A DNA stretch of 64,000 bases from JBHELB01 sp041859045 (GCA_041859045.1 JBHELB010000053.1:1-64000), one strand, 5' to 3'; counted from the first letter of the stretch, positions 1-9,822 are shown. Translations and numbers: made by a program. Notes: generated by a model from the sequence alone, not told the origin.

Positions 1-117
1 CGGCTCATATCCCTTCGCGACGGACTCGACCCCTTCGCGCTTTCCAAAAGGATCGACGCCGCGCTCGAGCGCCTTAGCAACTCGACCAAATCGCCCCGGC
101 GAAACGAGGCCCAATGA
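1..117 (+). CDS. C-terminal end of an unidentified protein (5' truncated)
   Basis: An open frame runs from the first base to a TGA at 115-117 and gives 38 residues rich in Arg, Leu and Ser (contains GLDPFALSKRIDAALERL). The gene starts upstream of the window. The pattern DPFAL followed by a short helix with basic residues resembles the extreme C-terminus of some DDE-type integrases/transposases (ISNCY or IS481-like). This is only an impression from a short tail, and it could be any soluble protein. Confidence 0.4.
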   Translation, partial: RLISLRDGLDPFALSKRIDAALERLSNSTKSPRRNEAQ

Positions 118-713
118 GTTACTGTACTATAGCAGCACACCCCCTCCCGCGGGAGGGGGTGAAAAAGCCCCAGCCCAAGTCGACAACCAGGTCCCTAACC
201 AGCCCTTCTCCCGGTAAGACCACAAATGGCAGGACAACTACCGCCCCGGTAAGATTCTTAAATGGCTTGACACGACCGACGAGAACGCGCACCAGCGTGT
301 CGCCACCCAGAGATATCGCGTTCGTGCCTCAATTGCTTTTCAACTGGAAAACCAAGCGTCGTGTCGGTTACATTGCCATAGTAATAGTACGATGGAAACC
401 GCTTCCTATCTTTTGGCACGGCTCAGCGTGGGCGCAAAAGTGCAAAACGCCAGATGCCATTGGCAATGCACAAGATCCAGCCAGAAGCAGGAGGCTGTGG
501 CACGTCGAGTGGAGCAGCAGGGGTGTCCAAGGGTGTATTCGAATCGTCTCCTCCTTCTCGTCGCGAAAAGGAAGGAGCACGGGGAAAACGGCGCCAGAAG
601 CGGGAATCGGCCGCGCTTGTTAATTCCTGGGTTGATAAACGGTTGTGAGGCAGACGCAGAGGCTTAACCGGGCACGACTGTTTCTGAGTGATGGAGTAAC
701 AACGGAGATCGAT
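118..713. other. Gene-free stretch
   Basis: About 600 bases with no convincing gene on either strand. Open frames here lack ribosome-binding sites and have atypical composition for this genome. It holds the perfect palindrome at 139-160 and the leader of the MpsC-like gene. I saw no convincing sigma-70 promoter. Confidence 0.5.
139..160. repeat. Perfect 22-bp GC-rich palindrome
   Basis: The sequence ACCCCCTCCC-GC-GGGAGGGGGT is identical to its own reverse complement. It lies 22 bases after the stop codon of the partial gene and is followed on the plus strand by GAAAAA rather than a T-tract, so it is not a classical intrinsic terminator. It may be a REP-like or transcript-end stabilising hairpin. 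Confidence 0.55.
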
Positions 714-1097
714 ATGAAGACAAAGGGACAAATGGAGGCCGAGATCAGCGACGCCATCGTCCGGTTTGAGCGGGAGTATATGGGGCGCGGACCAGAGGAA
801 ACCAAGACGTATATTCTCGACGACATTATCCTTGTGCGTTTGCGAGGCGTGTTGACCCCGGCCGAGAAGAATCTTGCCAGCATGGATGCGAGTGTTCGAG
901 GTCGGACCTTGGTCAAGCAAGTACGCATTGAGTTGCTAGAAGGGGGACGTTCCGCATTGGAGGCGATTGTGCAGGAGATTACCGGGCGCAATCTTACCAG
1001 TTTACACACGGATGTTAGTACCAAGACCGGCGAACGAGTTATCCTGTTCACCCTGGACAGCGCGCCGAATTTCAGGAGATCACCCGCGGAGGGCTGA
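714..1097 (+). CDS. DUF2294 / MpsC-like protein
   Basis: This 127-residue protein matches the DUF2294 family (Pfam MpsC): an N-terminal segment KTKGQMEAEISDAIVRFERE, then YMGRGPEETKTYILDDIILVRLRGVLTPAE. MpsC is named for the Staphylococcus aureus MpsABC cation-translocating, membrane-potential-generating system, but many homologues stand alone with unknown function. No MpsA (NuoL-like) or MpsB partner is in the window. The ATG at 714 is preferred because GGAG at 704-707 sits at good spacing. The open frame continues upstream to 645 without such a site. It appears monocistronic, with a terminator at 1206-1244. The family call is fairly secure and the function is unknown. Confidence 0.75.
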   Translation: MKTKGQMEAEISDAIVRFEREYMGRGPEETKTYILDDIILVRLRGVLTPAEKNLASMDASVRGRTLVKQVRIELLEGGRSALEAIVQEITGRNLTSLHTDVSTKTGERVILFTLDSAPNFRRSPAEG

Positions 1098-1205
1098 TGA
1101 ATCCAGCCAGGCTTAATTTGACAATAGTTCGTGGCTTAGTGTATTTTCTCGCCCGTTAGCAGGCAGATTGACAGGGGAACGCAAAAGCGTTCTGCTGGGA
1201 AATGG

Positions 1206-1244
1206 GTCGGCAATCGTCAAAACAAACGGTTGCCGACTTTTTTT
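1206..1244 (+). terminator. Rho-independent terminator
   Basis: The stem GTCGGCAA (1206-1213) pairs with TTGCCGAC (1230-1237), and inner TCG/CGG pairs may extend it. A run of seven T follows at 1238-1244. It lies about 110 bases after the MpsC-like stop codon and isolates that gene from the DUF4914 gene. Confidence 0.85.
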
Positions 1245-1328
1245 GTGCTTTCGGGTAGTTTCTGTGTCGGCGGTGAGCCTCTGGATACGAGCTCGCAGAC
1301 GACAACGAAGCAGTAAGGGGTGTTAAGC

Positions 1329-3218
1329 ATGGCAAGAGCAGATTGGCGATCGATGAATCCACCGTCCGACCTGGAGCAGGTATTCACGAGTTCCCCCAGA
1401 GTGCGGGTTCTTGGCAATGTCAGTGAGCTGTCTGATTTGGCCTGCGGAGGAGCCGACCAGGATTTTCTGGAGGTGAACTACGAACTGCCCGGCGGGCGTG
1501 TGGTGACCGAGGCCGTCGTCGCCCGGGTTCGAAACGGTATTGTGGCCAATTACGTGGATCCCTACATGCGTCGACGTGATCCCGACTGCATGTTGGTGGC
1601 AGACGATAAGCCGACGGACAAACCGACTTTTCAAGGTCGTTTTGGGGTGGACTTTGCCGGGCTTAGAACGCAGACATTTCAATGGCTTTCCGGACAGGAA
1701 TTGGCCATTTTCGCTTTTCGTACGGGTCAAGGCGATATGGGAGATGACGCTTTGGTCGTTGCGCCGGCGAACGCCGGTTTCTTCGCGTTCGGGCTGGCTC
1801 TGCTGCAAGGCATTATCCGCCAGGATGACTTGCCCGAGCACTTTACGCCAAAGACCATAATCTATGTGGCGCCTCCGTTTCGGCATACCCATTTCGAGGG
1901 GAAACAGATCGTTGTTCACAATCGAACCGATTCCGTTCACGAGATCTTCTCCTACAATCTCTATCCTGGTCCGAGCGCCAAGAAAGGAGTCTATGGGGCG
2001 CTGATCCGCCTTGGCGCGGCGGAAGGCTGGGTCACGGCCCACTGTTCGGCGGTGCAGGTCATCACGCCCTACGACAACGTATTGACGATCATGCACGAAG
2101 GGGCCAGCGGCGGCGGGAAGAGTGAAATGCTTGAGCAGCCCCATCGCCTACCCGATGGGCGCATGCTCAAGGGGCGCAACGTGCTGACCGGCGAGGAGCG
2201 TTACATCGAGATTCCTCGTATGTGTGAGCTGCATCCGGTGTGTGACGACATGGCTTTGTGCCATCCCAGCATTCAGCAGGGGAACGAGAAACTTTGGCTT
2301 GTGGATGCCGAAGACGGCTGGTTCGTGCGCGTCAACCACATTGATGAGTACGGGGCGGATCATGACCTGGAGAAACTGACGGCGCGTCCCCCCGTGCCGC
2401 TGCTGTTTCTGAACATTGACGCGGTTCCCGGCAGCCGTGCGCTCATCTGGGAGCATATTCAAGACGAACCCGGCAAGCCGTGTCCCAACCCACGAGTCAT
2501 TATACCGCGATCGATTGTGCCGAACGTGGTGAGCGAACCCGTCAGTGTTGATATTCGAAGCATCGGTATTCGAACGCCCCCGTGCACCCGTGAGAATCCG
2601 AGCTACGGCATTATTGGGTTGTTTCATGTATTGCCGCCCGCGCTGGCGTGGCTGTGGCGTCTTGTCGCCCCTCGCGGATTTTCGAATCCCAGTATTGTCG
2701 AGACCGACACGATGGGTAGCGAAGGGGTTGGCAGCTACTGGCCGTTTACGACGGGGCGGCGGGTCGATCAGGCGAACCTTCTGCTCCAGCAGATCGAGGA
2801 AACGCCGCGCACTCGATATATCCTCGTGCCGAACCAGCACATTGGTGCGTGGGAATGCGGCTTTATGCCGCAGTGGCTCACGCGCGACTATCTTGCCCGA
2901 CGCGGCGGCGCGAAATTTGGCGCTGCCCAGATAGTGCATGCGCGGTGTGCCCTGCTGGGTTATGTGCTGCGCTCCATGCGCATCGAAGGGATTCCCATCA
3001 CACACGGCTTTCTCGAAGTGAACACCCAACCTGAGGTGGGCGATGAGGGATACGACCAAGGCGCACAGATATTGGTGGATTTCTTCCGCGCGCATGTTCC
3101 GCAGTTTCTTGAGTCGGATCTGTCTCCTGTAGGCAGAAAGATCATCGAATGTTGCCTGGACGGTGGCGCCATCGAAGACTACGAGCGTATGTTGCCTCAT
3201 TCGGAGTGGTACGCGTAG
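1329..3218 (+). CDS. DUF4914 family protein with P-loop-like motif
   Basis: A 629-residue protein that I recognise as DUF4914: conserved block VDPYMRRRDPDCMLVADDKPTDKP near residues 76-99, followed by FGVDFAGLRTQTFQWL. Residues 258-265 read GASGGGKS, preceded by MHE. This glycine-rich phosphate-binding-like loop resembles that of phosphoenolpyruvate carboxykinase, so ATP or another nucleotide is a plausible ligand. No enzymatic activity is established for the family to my knowledge. The ATG at 1329 follows AAGGGG at 1315-1320. An in-frame GTG at 1320 overlaps that site and is unlikely to be the start. The next gene (MFS transporter) begins 64 bases downstream, so co-transcription is possible. 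Confidence 0.75.
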   Translation: MARADWRSMNPPSDLEQVFTSSPRVRVLGNVSELSDLACGGADQDFLEVNYELPGGRVVTEAVVARVRNGIVANYVDPYMRRRDPDCMLVADDKPTDKPTFQGRFGVDFAGLRTQTFQWLSGQELAIFAFRTGQGDMGDDALVVAPANAGFFAFGLALLQGIIRQDDLPEHFTPKTIIYVAPPFRHTHFEGKQIVVHNRTDSVHEIFSYNLYPGPSAKKGVYGALIRLGAAEGWVTAHCSAVQVITPYDNVLTIMHEGASGGGKSEMLEQPHRLPDGRMLKGRNVLTGEERYIEIPRMCELHPVCDDMALCHPSIQQGNEKLWLVDAEDGWFVRVNHIDEYGADHDLEKLTARPPVPLLFLNIDAVPGSRALIWEHIQDEPGKPCPNPRVIIPRSIVPNVVSEPVSVDIRSIGIRTPPCTRENPSYGIIGLFHVLPPALAWLWRLVAPRGFSNPSIVETDTMGSEGVGSYWPFTTGRRVDQANLLLQQIEETPRTRYILVPNQHIGAWECGFMPQWLTRDYLARRGGAKFGAAQIVHARCALLGYVLRSMRIEGIPITHGFLEVNTQPEVGDEGYDQGAQILVDFFRAHVPQFLESDLSPVGRKIIECCLDGGAIEDYERMLPHSEWYA

Positions 3219-3282
3219 AGGTCTACCCGTTGTACGGCTACGGCTGCGTTGGAAGATGTACTCGACTGAGGAGGGTCATCCA

Positions 3283-4503
3283 ATGATGAGAGCCGCCATC
3301 CTATTGGCGTCTGTGAGTATTCAGATGTGCATTGGCGGATTGTACGCTTGGAGTAGTCTTGTCCCTTCCCTGAAGGATTCCTATGGCTTGACCACGGCGC
3401 AGACGCAGCTCATATTCGGTAGTCTCATCGCGGTTTTCACGCTATCGATGATCTATGCGGGCCGCTTGCTTGAGCAGCGAGGTCCAAAACTAGTCGCGGG
3501 TATCGGCGGCGTTCTATTCGGGAGTGGATATGTGATGGCGTCACTATCCGGCGGCTCCTTTCTCTGGATGTTTTGGGGAATTAGCGTTGTGGCGGGCATC
3601 GGGACGGGATTCTGCTATGTCTGTGCGCTCGCAATGTGTTTAGGATGGTTTCCGGAAAGAAAGGGCTTGGCGACAGGCGTGGGGGTCGCAGGGTTTGGCG
3701 GCGGGGCGATTCTACTATCGAGGCTCGTCAACATGCTCTTTGAACAGAACATGGATGTTCTTGTGGTTCTCCGATGGATGGGGGGAATCTGTGGCGTGAT
3801 CATCTTGGGAGCGGCTCTATTGCTGAAACGCGTCCCGTCCGCTGGGCCACCGTCTTTCGATTCTCGTCTGATGGGCCAGTCCTTGGTGCGGGATCGTTTT
3901 TTCTGGGCCTTGGTGGTGGGCATGTTTTGCGGCACGTCTGCCGGACTTCTCGTGATCGGCAACCTCACCCCTATAGCGTTAGCGATCGGCTTTTCCCCGG
4001 CGGTGGCGACTACGGCCATCGGGGCTTTCGCGCTTGGAAACGCAGGGGGGAGAATCGTGTGGGGGTGGATAGCCGACAAGTCCGGGCCGGGCGTCATCAC
4101 GCTTTCGTTGGCGGTTCTTGCGCTGGCGATCTGCGGGCTACTGCCCATATCAACTCGATCTGGGAACTTTCCTACTTTGGCAATGTTGGTCGGCTTCGGC
4201 TTTGGGGGGTGTTTCGTCGTCTACGCCACCCAGACGGCTTCCCGGTACGGGATAGACCGCGTAGCCAGCATATACCCCTTTGTTTTCCTTGCGTATGGTC
4301 TTGGGGGAATTGTCGGGCCATGGATCGGGGGATGCTTGTACGACATGACCGAAAGCTACACACCGGCTGTTGTTACCGCCGTCGGAATCGTGTTGTCGGG
4401 CCTATTGGGCAGCCTGTGGCTGATCCGGACATCCGCGCGTTCCGATTCCGTCGAGTCGAGCCGAATGCCAATTTCGGCACGAGCGGCCCACCCAGAACGG
4501 TAG
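3283..4503 (+). CDS. MFS transporter, oxalate/formate antiporter (OFA)-like
   Basis: A 406-residue inner-membrane protein with about twelve hydrophobic segments. The N-terminal segment (IQMCIGGLYAWSSLVPSL) is the typical start of OFA-family carriers, which exchange small carboxylates such as oxalate/formate. A charged loop PERKGLATG follows TM4/5, and the second half has WGWIADKSG, matching MFS motif A. The substrate cannot be read from the sequence. ATG 3283 (with another ATG directly after it) follows GAGGAGGG at about 3269-3275. The frame is open to 3163, but that extension overlaps the DUF4914 gene. The protein ends in a polar tail with no recognised domain. Confidence 0.75.
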   Translation: MMRAAILLASVSIQMCIGGLYAWSSLVPSLKDSYGLTTAQTQLIFGSLIAVFTLSMIYAGRLLEQRGPKLVAGIGGVLFGSGYVMASLSGGSFLWMFWGISVVAGIGTGFCYVCALAMCLGWFPERKGLATGVGVAGFGGGAILLSRLVNMLFEQNMDVLVVLRWMGGICGVIILGAALLLKRVPSAGPPSFDSRLMGQSLVRDRFFWALVVGMFCGTSAGLLVIGNLTPIALAIGFSPAVATTAIGAFALGNAGGRIVWGWIADKSGPGVITLSLAVLALAICGLLPISTRSGNFPTLAMLVGFGFGGCFVVYATQTASRYGIDRVASIYPFVFLAYGLGGIVGPWIGGCLYDMTESYTPAVVTAVGIVLSGLLGSLWLIRTSARSDSVESSRMPISARAAHPER

Positions 4504-4722
4504 GGCGAGGCCACTGATTTCGGAGCGAGGTGGCCACCTCTATCGGCCCGACAGGGTAACCGCAGGAGGTGGAATGTGCGCTCACGGCACCTGATCGACG
4601 CCGAATTCAAAGAAGGAAACATCACAAAAAGCCTATAGATAAAGGCCGGAATGAAGACAGTTGACCGGAAACACGCAAAACGCCGAACAAACGGATAGAG
4701 AAATCAAAAAAAGGAAATAGAC
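4504..4722. other. Intergenic stretch with short palindrome
   Basis: Between the MFS gene and tRNA-Pro there is no gene. A perfect 14-bp palindrome GAGGTGGCCACCTC lies at 4527-4540. No T-tract follows it, so its role is unclear. Confidence 0.4.
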
Positions 4723-4799
4723 TGGTCGGGGCGACTGGATTCGAACCAGCGACCCCCTGCTCCCAAAGCAGGTGCGCTACCAGGCTGCGCCACGCCCCG
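4723..4799 (-). tRNA. tRNA-Pro (anticodon TGG), CCA encoded
   Basis: On the minus strand the acceptor stem CGGGGCG (4793-4799) pairs with CGCCCCG (4727-4733), followed by discriminator A and an encoded CCA (4723-4725). The D-arm has GGCGCAGCCTGGTAGCGC, and the anticodon stem CCTGC/GCAGG encloses the loop TTTGGGA with anticodon TGG. The T-arm carries the canonical GGTTCGAATC. Length is 77 nt including CCA. A possible -10 element (TATAGT) lies at 4810-4815, which would place the start a few bases before the tRNA. Confidence 0.95.
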
Positions 4800-4909
4800 A
4801 CTGAGCGGCACTATACACAATCGGAGGGGGCGTCCTCCAGTTTGGGTTACGCTTACGTCCTCCCCTTCTATCGCGAATAACGGGCGGGCTCGTCTGCTCG
4901 CGTAAAAGG

Positions 4910-4938
4910 TTGACGAAACGTCCAAATGAGGCTATATT
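4910..4938 (+). promoter_or_regulatory. Sigma-70 promoter for sppA
   Basis: TTGACG (4910-4915), a 17-bp spacer, then TATATT (4933-4938). Transcription would start near 4945 and give a very short leader of about 18 nt carrying the AAGGGGG ribosome-binding site before ATG 4963. Confidence 0.75.
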
Positions 4939-4962
4939 TCTTGACAACCCAAGGGGGTGGAC

Positions 4963-5892
4963 ATGACGGAGACAAATCAGACTCGTTCGGGGTGGGGATG
5001 TGTTCCCTGCGGTGGGGCATTGTTGTTTGTGATGTTCTTTTGCGTAGCTATAGTGGTGAGTCTGCTTGTCTTCGCGTTTGGGAGTCACCGGGGAGGGCGC
5101 CACGCTTCCTCGAGTCTTCGCTTTGGCGGGGATGGCGTGGGCGTTCTCGAGATCTATGGCGAGATCATGGACGAGCAGCCTATTCTCGATGACCTCGAGG
5201 AGTTGAGGGATATGCCCTCGGTGAAGGCCTTGGTCGTGCGTATAGACAGTCCGGGCGGTTCGATCTCCGCAGTTGAGGAAGTGTACGATGCGCTGATGAA
5301 GGCACGCGAGGAGGGAGTTCCCGTGGTTGCCTCCATGGGCGCTACCGCAGCCTCGGGCGGGTATCTCATCGCGCTGGCGGGGGAACGAATTTTCGCAAGT
5401 CAGGGTTCCTTAACTGGAAGTATCGGTGTCATTATCGAATACTCGTCTGCTCAAACGCTGTTTGAGAAAATAGGCGTGAAACTTGAGACGGTGAGTACGG
5501 GCGAACTCAAGGAAACGGGATCGCTGGCGCAGTCGTTGACCGCTCGGCAGCGCGAGCACGCCCAGCAGGTCGTGAACGACTATCACGCGCAGTTCATTGA
5601 ATTGGTGGTCAAGACCCGCGGCATGGATGAGGCGCGCGCGCGTTCATTGGCCGACGGGCGGATATTCACCGGGCGTCAGGCGAAGACGGAGGGGCTCGTG
5701 GATGAGATCGGCGGGTTGGACGACGCGGTGGCTTTGGCCGGAGAACGAGCGGGTATCGAGGGTGAACCGCGGGTGATTCGCCTGGAGGACGAGCCGTATT
5801 CATTGTGGGATTTGATGCATGAACTTCGCTCCGAGGCTTCGGGGCGGCTCAAGTTGCACGGCGCAACGACCCCGAAGTTTATTTTGAGGTAA
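4963..5892 (+). CDS. sppA: Signal peptide peptidase SppA (S49 family)
   Basis: A 309-residue membrane-anchored serine protease that degrades cleaved signal peptides and membrane-protein fragments. One N-terminal transmembrane segment spans residues 18-40. The S49 fold shows RIDSPGG (93-99), the nucleophile Ser131 in GATAASGGY, and the general base Lys183 in GELKETGS. The 52-residue Ser-Lys spacing equals that of Bacillus subtilis SppA, so this is the short one-domain form. ATG 4963 follows AAGGGGG. A GTG at 4957 overlaps that site and is rejected. The sigma-factor gene starts four bases after the stop, and its ribosome-binding site lies in the last sppA codons. Confidence 0.9.
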   Translation: MTETNQTRSGWGCVPCGGALLFVMFFCVAIVVSLLVFAFGSHRGGRHASSSLRFGGDGVGVLEIYGEIMDEQPILDDLEELRDMPSVKALVVRIDSPGGSISAVEEVYDALMKAREEGVPVVASMGATAASGGYLIALAGERIFASQGSLTGSIGVIIEYSSAQTLFEKIGVKLETVSTGELKETGSLAQSLTARQREHAQQVVNDYHAQFIELVVKTRGMDEARARSLADGRIFTGRQAKTEGLVDEIGGLDDAVALAGERAGIEGEPRVIRLEDEPYSLWDLMHELRSEASGRLKLHGATTPKFILR

Positions 5893-5895
5893 TAC

Positions 5896-6723
<828 letters not shown>

Positions 6724-6765
6724 AGGGTTTTCTCTCCGCCGTCTGAGCTTCACACCCCTCGCCGA

Positions 6766-6794
6766 TTGACATGTTTCGCCCTGGGTTTTATGAT
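6766..6794 (+). promoter_or_regulatory. Near-consensus sigma-70 promoter for parAB
   Basis: Perfect TTGACA (6766-6771), a 17-bp spacer and TATGAT (6789-6794). The predicted start near 6801 leaves a leader of about 50 nt before the parA ATG at 6851. Confidence 0.85.
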
Positions 6795-6850
6795 ACCCCT
6801 TCGCCATGTGCCGGGTTCACGGCGCGGCATTTCATACTCGGGGATGTTCC

Positions 6851-7609
6851 ATGGGTCAGGTTATCGCAATTGCCAATCAAAAGGGCGGGGTGGGAAAAAC
6901 CACAACGGCCGTAAACGTATCCGCCTGCCTTGCGGCGGCTGGCCGGAAAGTTCTACTTATTGACCTCGATCCCCAGGGCAACGCGACTAGCGGCCTAGGC
7001 ATTGACAAGGACGCCGTCGAGGTTTCCCTCTACGATGTGATGATGAACGGAACCACCGTGGACGAAGCGACGCTTCCCACAGTGGCCGAGAATTTGCGTT
7101 TGTTGCCGGCGAATCGGGAGTTGGTGGGCGCGGAGGTCGAGCTGGTCGGAATTGAAGGCCGGGAGTATCGCCTTCGGGAAGCCCTGGCGTCCGTGCGCGA
7201 CCAATACGACTACATTTTTATCGATTCTCCCCCGTCGCTGAGCCTTCTTACGATCAACGGACTCAGCGCGGCAAACGGCGTGATTGTTACGTTGCAGTGT
7301 GAGTACTACGCCCTTGAGGGGTTGTCCGCACTGATGCAGACTTTGGACTTGGTGCGGGACAATTTGAACCAGGAATTGGCGTTACGGGGCGTGCTGTTGA
7401 CGATGTATCAGCACACCAATCTCTCCAACCAGGTGATTGCCGACGTGCGCGAGCACCTGGGCGACGCCGTCTTCCAGACCGTCATTCCAAGAAATGTGAC
7501 ATTAAGCGAGGCGCCGAGTTTCGGTAAGCCGATCATTTTCTATGACCTGAAATCCGCCGGGGCCAAAGCCTACATGGCCCTCGCGAGGGAGGTGCTGGCG
7601 CGTGGCTAA
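6851..7609 (+). CDS. parA: ParA/Soj chromosome-partitioning ATPase
   Basis: A 252-residue deviant Walker A ATPase that binds DNA non-specifically as an ATP dimer and drives segregation of ParB-bound origins. The deviant P-loop KGGVGKTT starts at residue 11. DLDPQGNAT and the Walker B stretch IFIDSPPSLSLLTING are intact, and the length is normal for Soj-type ParA. ATG 6851 is chosen because the protein then starts exactly at the first beta strand. The promoter at 6766-6794 places the transcript start around 6801, just before an upstream in-frame start at 6806. parB overlaps the stop by eight bases. Confidence 0.93.
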   Translation: MGQVIAIANQKGGVGKTTTAVNVSACLAAAGRKVLLIDLDPQGNATSGLGIDKDAVEVSLYDVMMNGTTVDEATLPTVAENLRLLPANRELVGAEVELVGIEGREYRLREALASVRDQYDYIFIDSPPSLSLLTINGLSAANGVIVTLQCEYYALEGLSALMQTLDLVRDNLNQELALRGVLLTMYQHTNLSNQVIADVREHLGDAVFQTVIPRNVTLSEAPSFGKPIIFYDLKSAGAKAYMALAREVLARG

Positions 7610-8483
7610 TGTGAAGAAAGGCGGCTTGGGCCGCGGACTCGGAGCGCTGATCCCCAATCCGCCCAAGGCGGCGGCGACCGCCCCCTCCCCTGCTGTTGAA
7701 GAGGAGGTTTCGGGCGAGCGTCTGCTCCGGCTCGATCCGCGCGAACTCAAGCCGAATCCCAAACAGCCGCGCACGTACTTCGCCGAGGAGGCGCTTGAGG
7801 AACTTGCCGAGAGCATTCGCCGCGACGGCGTGCAAGAGCCGGTGATCGTCCGTCGGCGCGGGAATGAGTATGAACTGGTGAGCGGCGAACGCCGCGTTCG
7901 CGCGAGCATCATGGCGGGGCTTACGCAGGTGCCTGCCGTCTGCCGCGAAGTGTCCGACCAGGACATGCTCAAACTGGGCCTCATCGAGAACATTCAGCGC
8001 GAAAATCTGAACTCAATCGAATTGGCGAAGGCCTATCAAAAACTCCAAGAGGAATTCGCCTGGACTCAAGAGCAACTCGCGGATGAAGTGGGCAAGAAGC
8101 GGGCGACGGTGGCCAACACACTGCGCCTGCTGAACCTCCCCCCGGACGTGCAGGAGCGCGTGGCGGATGAGTCTATCGCGATGGGGCATGCGCGTGCATT
8201 GTTGGCATTGCCCACGGCGGAGGCCATGAGCACCGCGTGCCGTAAAGTCATTTCCGAGGGGTTGTCCGTACGCGAAACGGAGAAATTGGCAGTTCCCAAG
8301 GCTCCGCGTGCGGACAAGAAGCCTGCTGCTCCTGACCCGAACGTGCGAGATATCGAAGATCGCCTTCGTCGAATTCTTGGCACCAAGGTTAAAGTTCAGG
8401 CCTCGGGCAGCAAAGGCAAAATCGAGATCGACTATTTTTCGCTGGATGAACTGGATCGCCTCCTTTCGTTGTTGGGGGCCTAG
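7602..8483 (+). CDS. parB: ParB/Spo0J chromosome-partitioning protein
   Basis: A 293-residue CTP-dependent DNA clamp that loads at parS sites. It opens with KGGLGRGLGALIP, the conserved ParA-stimulating tail. The ParB/Srx CTPase domain follows, with NPKQPR, ELVSGERRVRAS and GLIENIQRENLN. A helix-turn-helix (QEQLADEVGKKRATVANTLRLL, about 150-170) comes next, then the C-terminal dimerisation domain. The GTG start at 7602 overlaps parA. A second GTG at 7611 is possible. I did not find a canonical parS (TGTTTCACGTGAAACA) in the window. Confidence 0.93.
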   Translation: MANVKKGGLGRGLGALIPNPPKAAATAPSPAVEEEVSGERLLRLDPRELKPNPKQPRTYFAEEALEELAESIRRDGVQEPVIVRRRGNEYELVSGERRVRASIMAGLTQVPAVCREVSDQDMLKLGLIENIQRENLNSIELAKAYQKLQEEFAWTQEQLADEVGKKRATVANTLRLLNLPPDVQERVADESIAMGHARALLALPTAEAMSTACRKVISEGLSVRETEKLAVPKAPRADKKPAAPDPNVRDIEDRLRRILGTKVKVQASGSKGKIEIDYFSLDELDRLLSLLGA

Positions 8484-8541
8484 CCGTCGATGTGCATGAC
8501 CCGGCGATAGATATAACGAAGCCATTGGAAGGATGTGAGGC

Positions 8542-9822
8542 ATGCTAGATATCAAACTTCTGCGAGAACAGCCGGACCTCGTGCGCCAGGCGTATGCAAA
8601 TCGCGGAGCCAATATCGACCTCGACACGATTCTTGCTGCGGACGCCGTGCGTAGACAGAGTCAGCATGAGTATGAACAGCTTAAGGCTGAGCAGAACAGG
8701 GCGAATGCGGCCATCGCGGAAGCCAAGCGCAACCGTCAAGACTCCGAGGCCGCTATCGCCGCAATGCGCGAGGTGAGCGATCGCTTGAAGGCGCTCGAAA
8801 CCAGTATGCGCGAAGCTGACGAAGCCTTTCAGGAGCAACTGCTCGTATTGCCCAATTTGCCCGACGCATCGGTGCCGGTGGGCCGAGATGAATCGGCCAA
8901 TACCGAGGTGCGCCGCTGGGGCACGCCACGACAGTTGGATTTTTCGCCTCTAGACCACACGGACCTAGGTGTCAAACTCGGCATTCTTGATCTCGAATGT
9001 GCGGCCAAACTGAGCGGTGCACGCTTCAGTCTGCTCAAAGGCGCGGGCGCAAGACTCGAACGTGCGTTGATTAACTTCTTCCTAGACGTCCACACGCGCG
9101 AGCACGGCTACACCGAAGTGCTTCCGCCGTTTATGGTGAATTCCGACAGCATGCGCGGCACGGGGCAACTGCCCAAGTTCGGCGAAGACCTCTTCCGCAT
9201 CGCGAACCCGGGGAAGGACCTGTGGCTCATTCCAACGGCGGAAGTCCCAGTGACGAACATCCATCGCGATGAGATCCTCAATGAGGATCAGTTGCCGGTC
9301 AAATACTGCGCGTTTACGCCGTGTTTCCGCAGCGAAGCGGGCTCTTACGGCAAGGACACTCGTGGCATCATTCGGCAGCATCAATTCAACAAAGTTGAGT
9401 TGGTGAAGTTCACTACCCCTGAGTCCTCTTGGGACGAACTCGAAGCACTTACGGCAAACGCCGAGTCTATCTTACAACGCCTCGAACTGCCCTACCGCGT
9501 CATGACCCTGTGCACGGGCGATATGGGCTTTGCCAGTGCGAAGACCTATGACCTCGAGGTTTGGTTGCCTGCGCAGGGCTGCTACCGGGAAATTAGTTCT
9601 TGCTCGAATTTCACCGATTTCCAGGCGCGCCGCGCGAACATTCGCTTCCGCCGCGGCAAGAAACCGGAGTTCGTTCATACGCTCAACGGATCCGGGTTGG
9701 CCGTCGGCCGTACATTGGTGGCGGTACTCGAGAACTATCAACAAGCCGACGGTTCAGTAAGTATCCCCGCGGCGTTGCGACCGTATATGGGTGGAATCGA
9801 ACGTATAGAGCCCCTGTCGTAG
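8542..9822 (+). CDS. serS: Seryl-tRNA synthetase
   Basis: A 426-residue class II synthetase that charges tRNA-Ser and also supplies Ser-tRNA-Sec where present. The N-terminal helical hairpin (about residues 30-105), which grips the long variable arm, is followed by the catalytic core. Motif 2 is FRSEAGSYGKDTRGIIRQHQF and motif 3 is GSGLAVGRTLVAVLENYQ. The length is standard for the bacterial enzyme. The ATG at 8542 follows GGAAGGATG, and the start MLDIKLLREQPDLVRQA is typical of the family. It follows parB by 58 bases with no terminator. Confidence 0.95.
   Translation: MLDIKLLREQPDLVRQAYANRGANIDLDTILAADAVRRQSQHEYEQLKAEQNRANAAIAEAKRNRQDSEAAIAAMREVSDRLKALETSMREADEAFQEQLLVLPNLPDASVPVGRDESANTEVRRWGTPRQLDFSPLDHTDLGVKLGILDLECAAKLSGARFSLLKGAGARLERALINFFLDVHTREHGYTEVLPPFMVNSDSMRGTGQLPKFGEDLFRIANPGKDLWLIPTAEVPVTNIHRDEILNEDQLPVKYCAFTPCFRSEAGSYGKDTRGIIRQHQFNKVELVKFTTPESSWDELEALTANAESILQRLELPYRVMTLCTGDMGFASAKTYDLEVWLPAQGCYREISSCSNFTDFQARRANIRFRRGKKPEFVHTLNGSGLAVGRTLVAVLENYQQADGSVSIPAALRPYMGGIERIEPLS

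Noticed and set aside
114..623. 169-codon frame in the first gene-free stretch
   Set aside because: No ribosome-binding site, low-complexity composition and overlapping equal-quality frames on both strands.
4527..4540. 14-bp palindrome as a terminator of the MFS gene
   Set aside because: No T-tract follows on either strand.
6724..8541. parS site near parAB
   Set aside because: I found no close match to TGTTTCACGTGAAACA around parAB, although it may lie outside the window.
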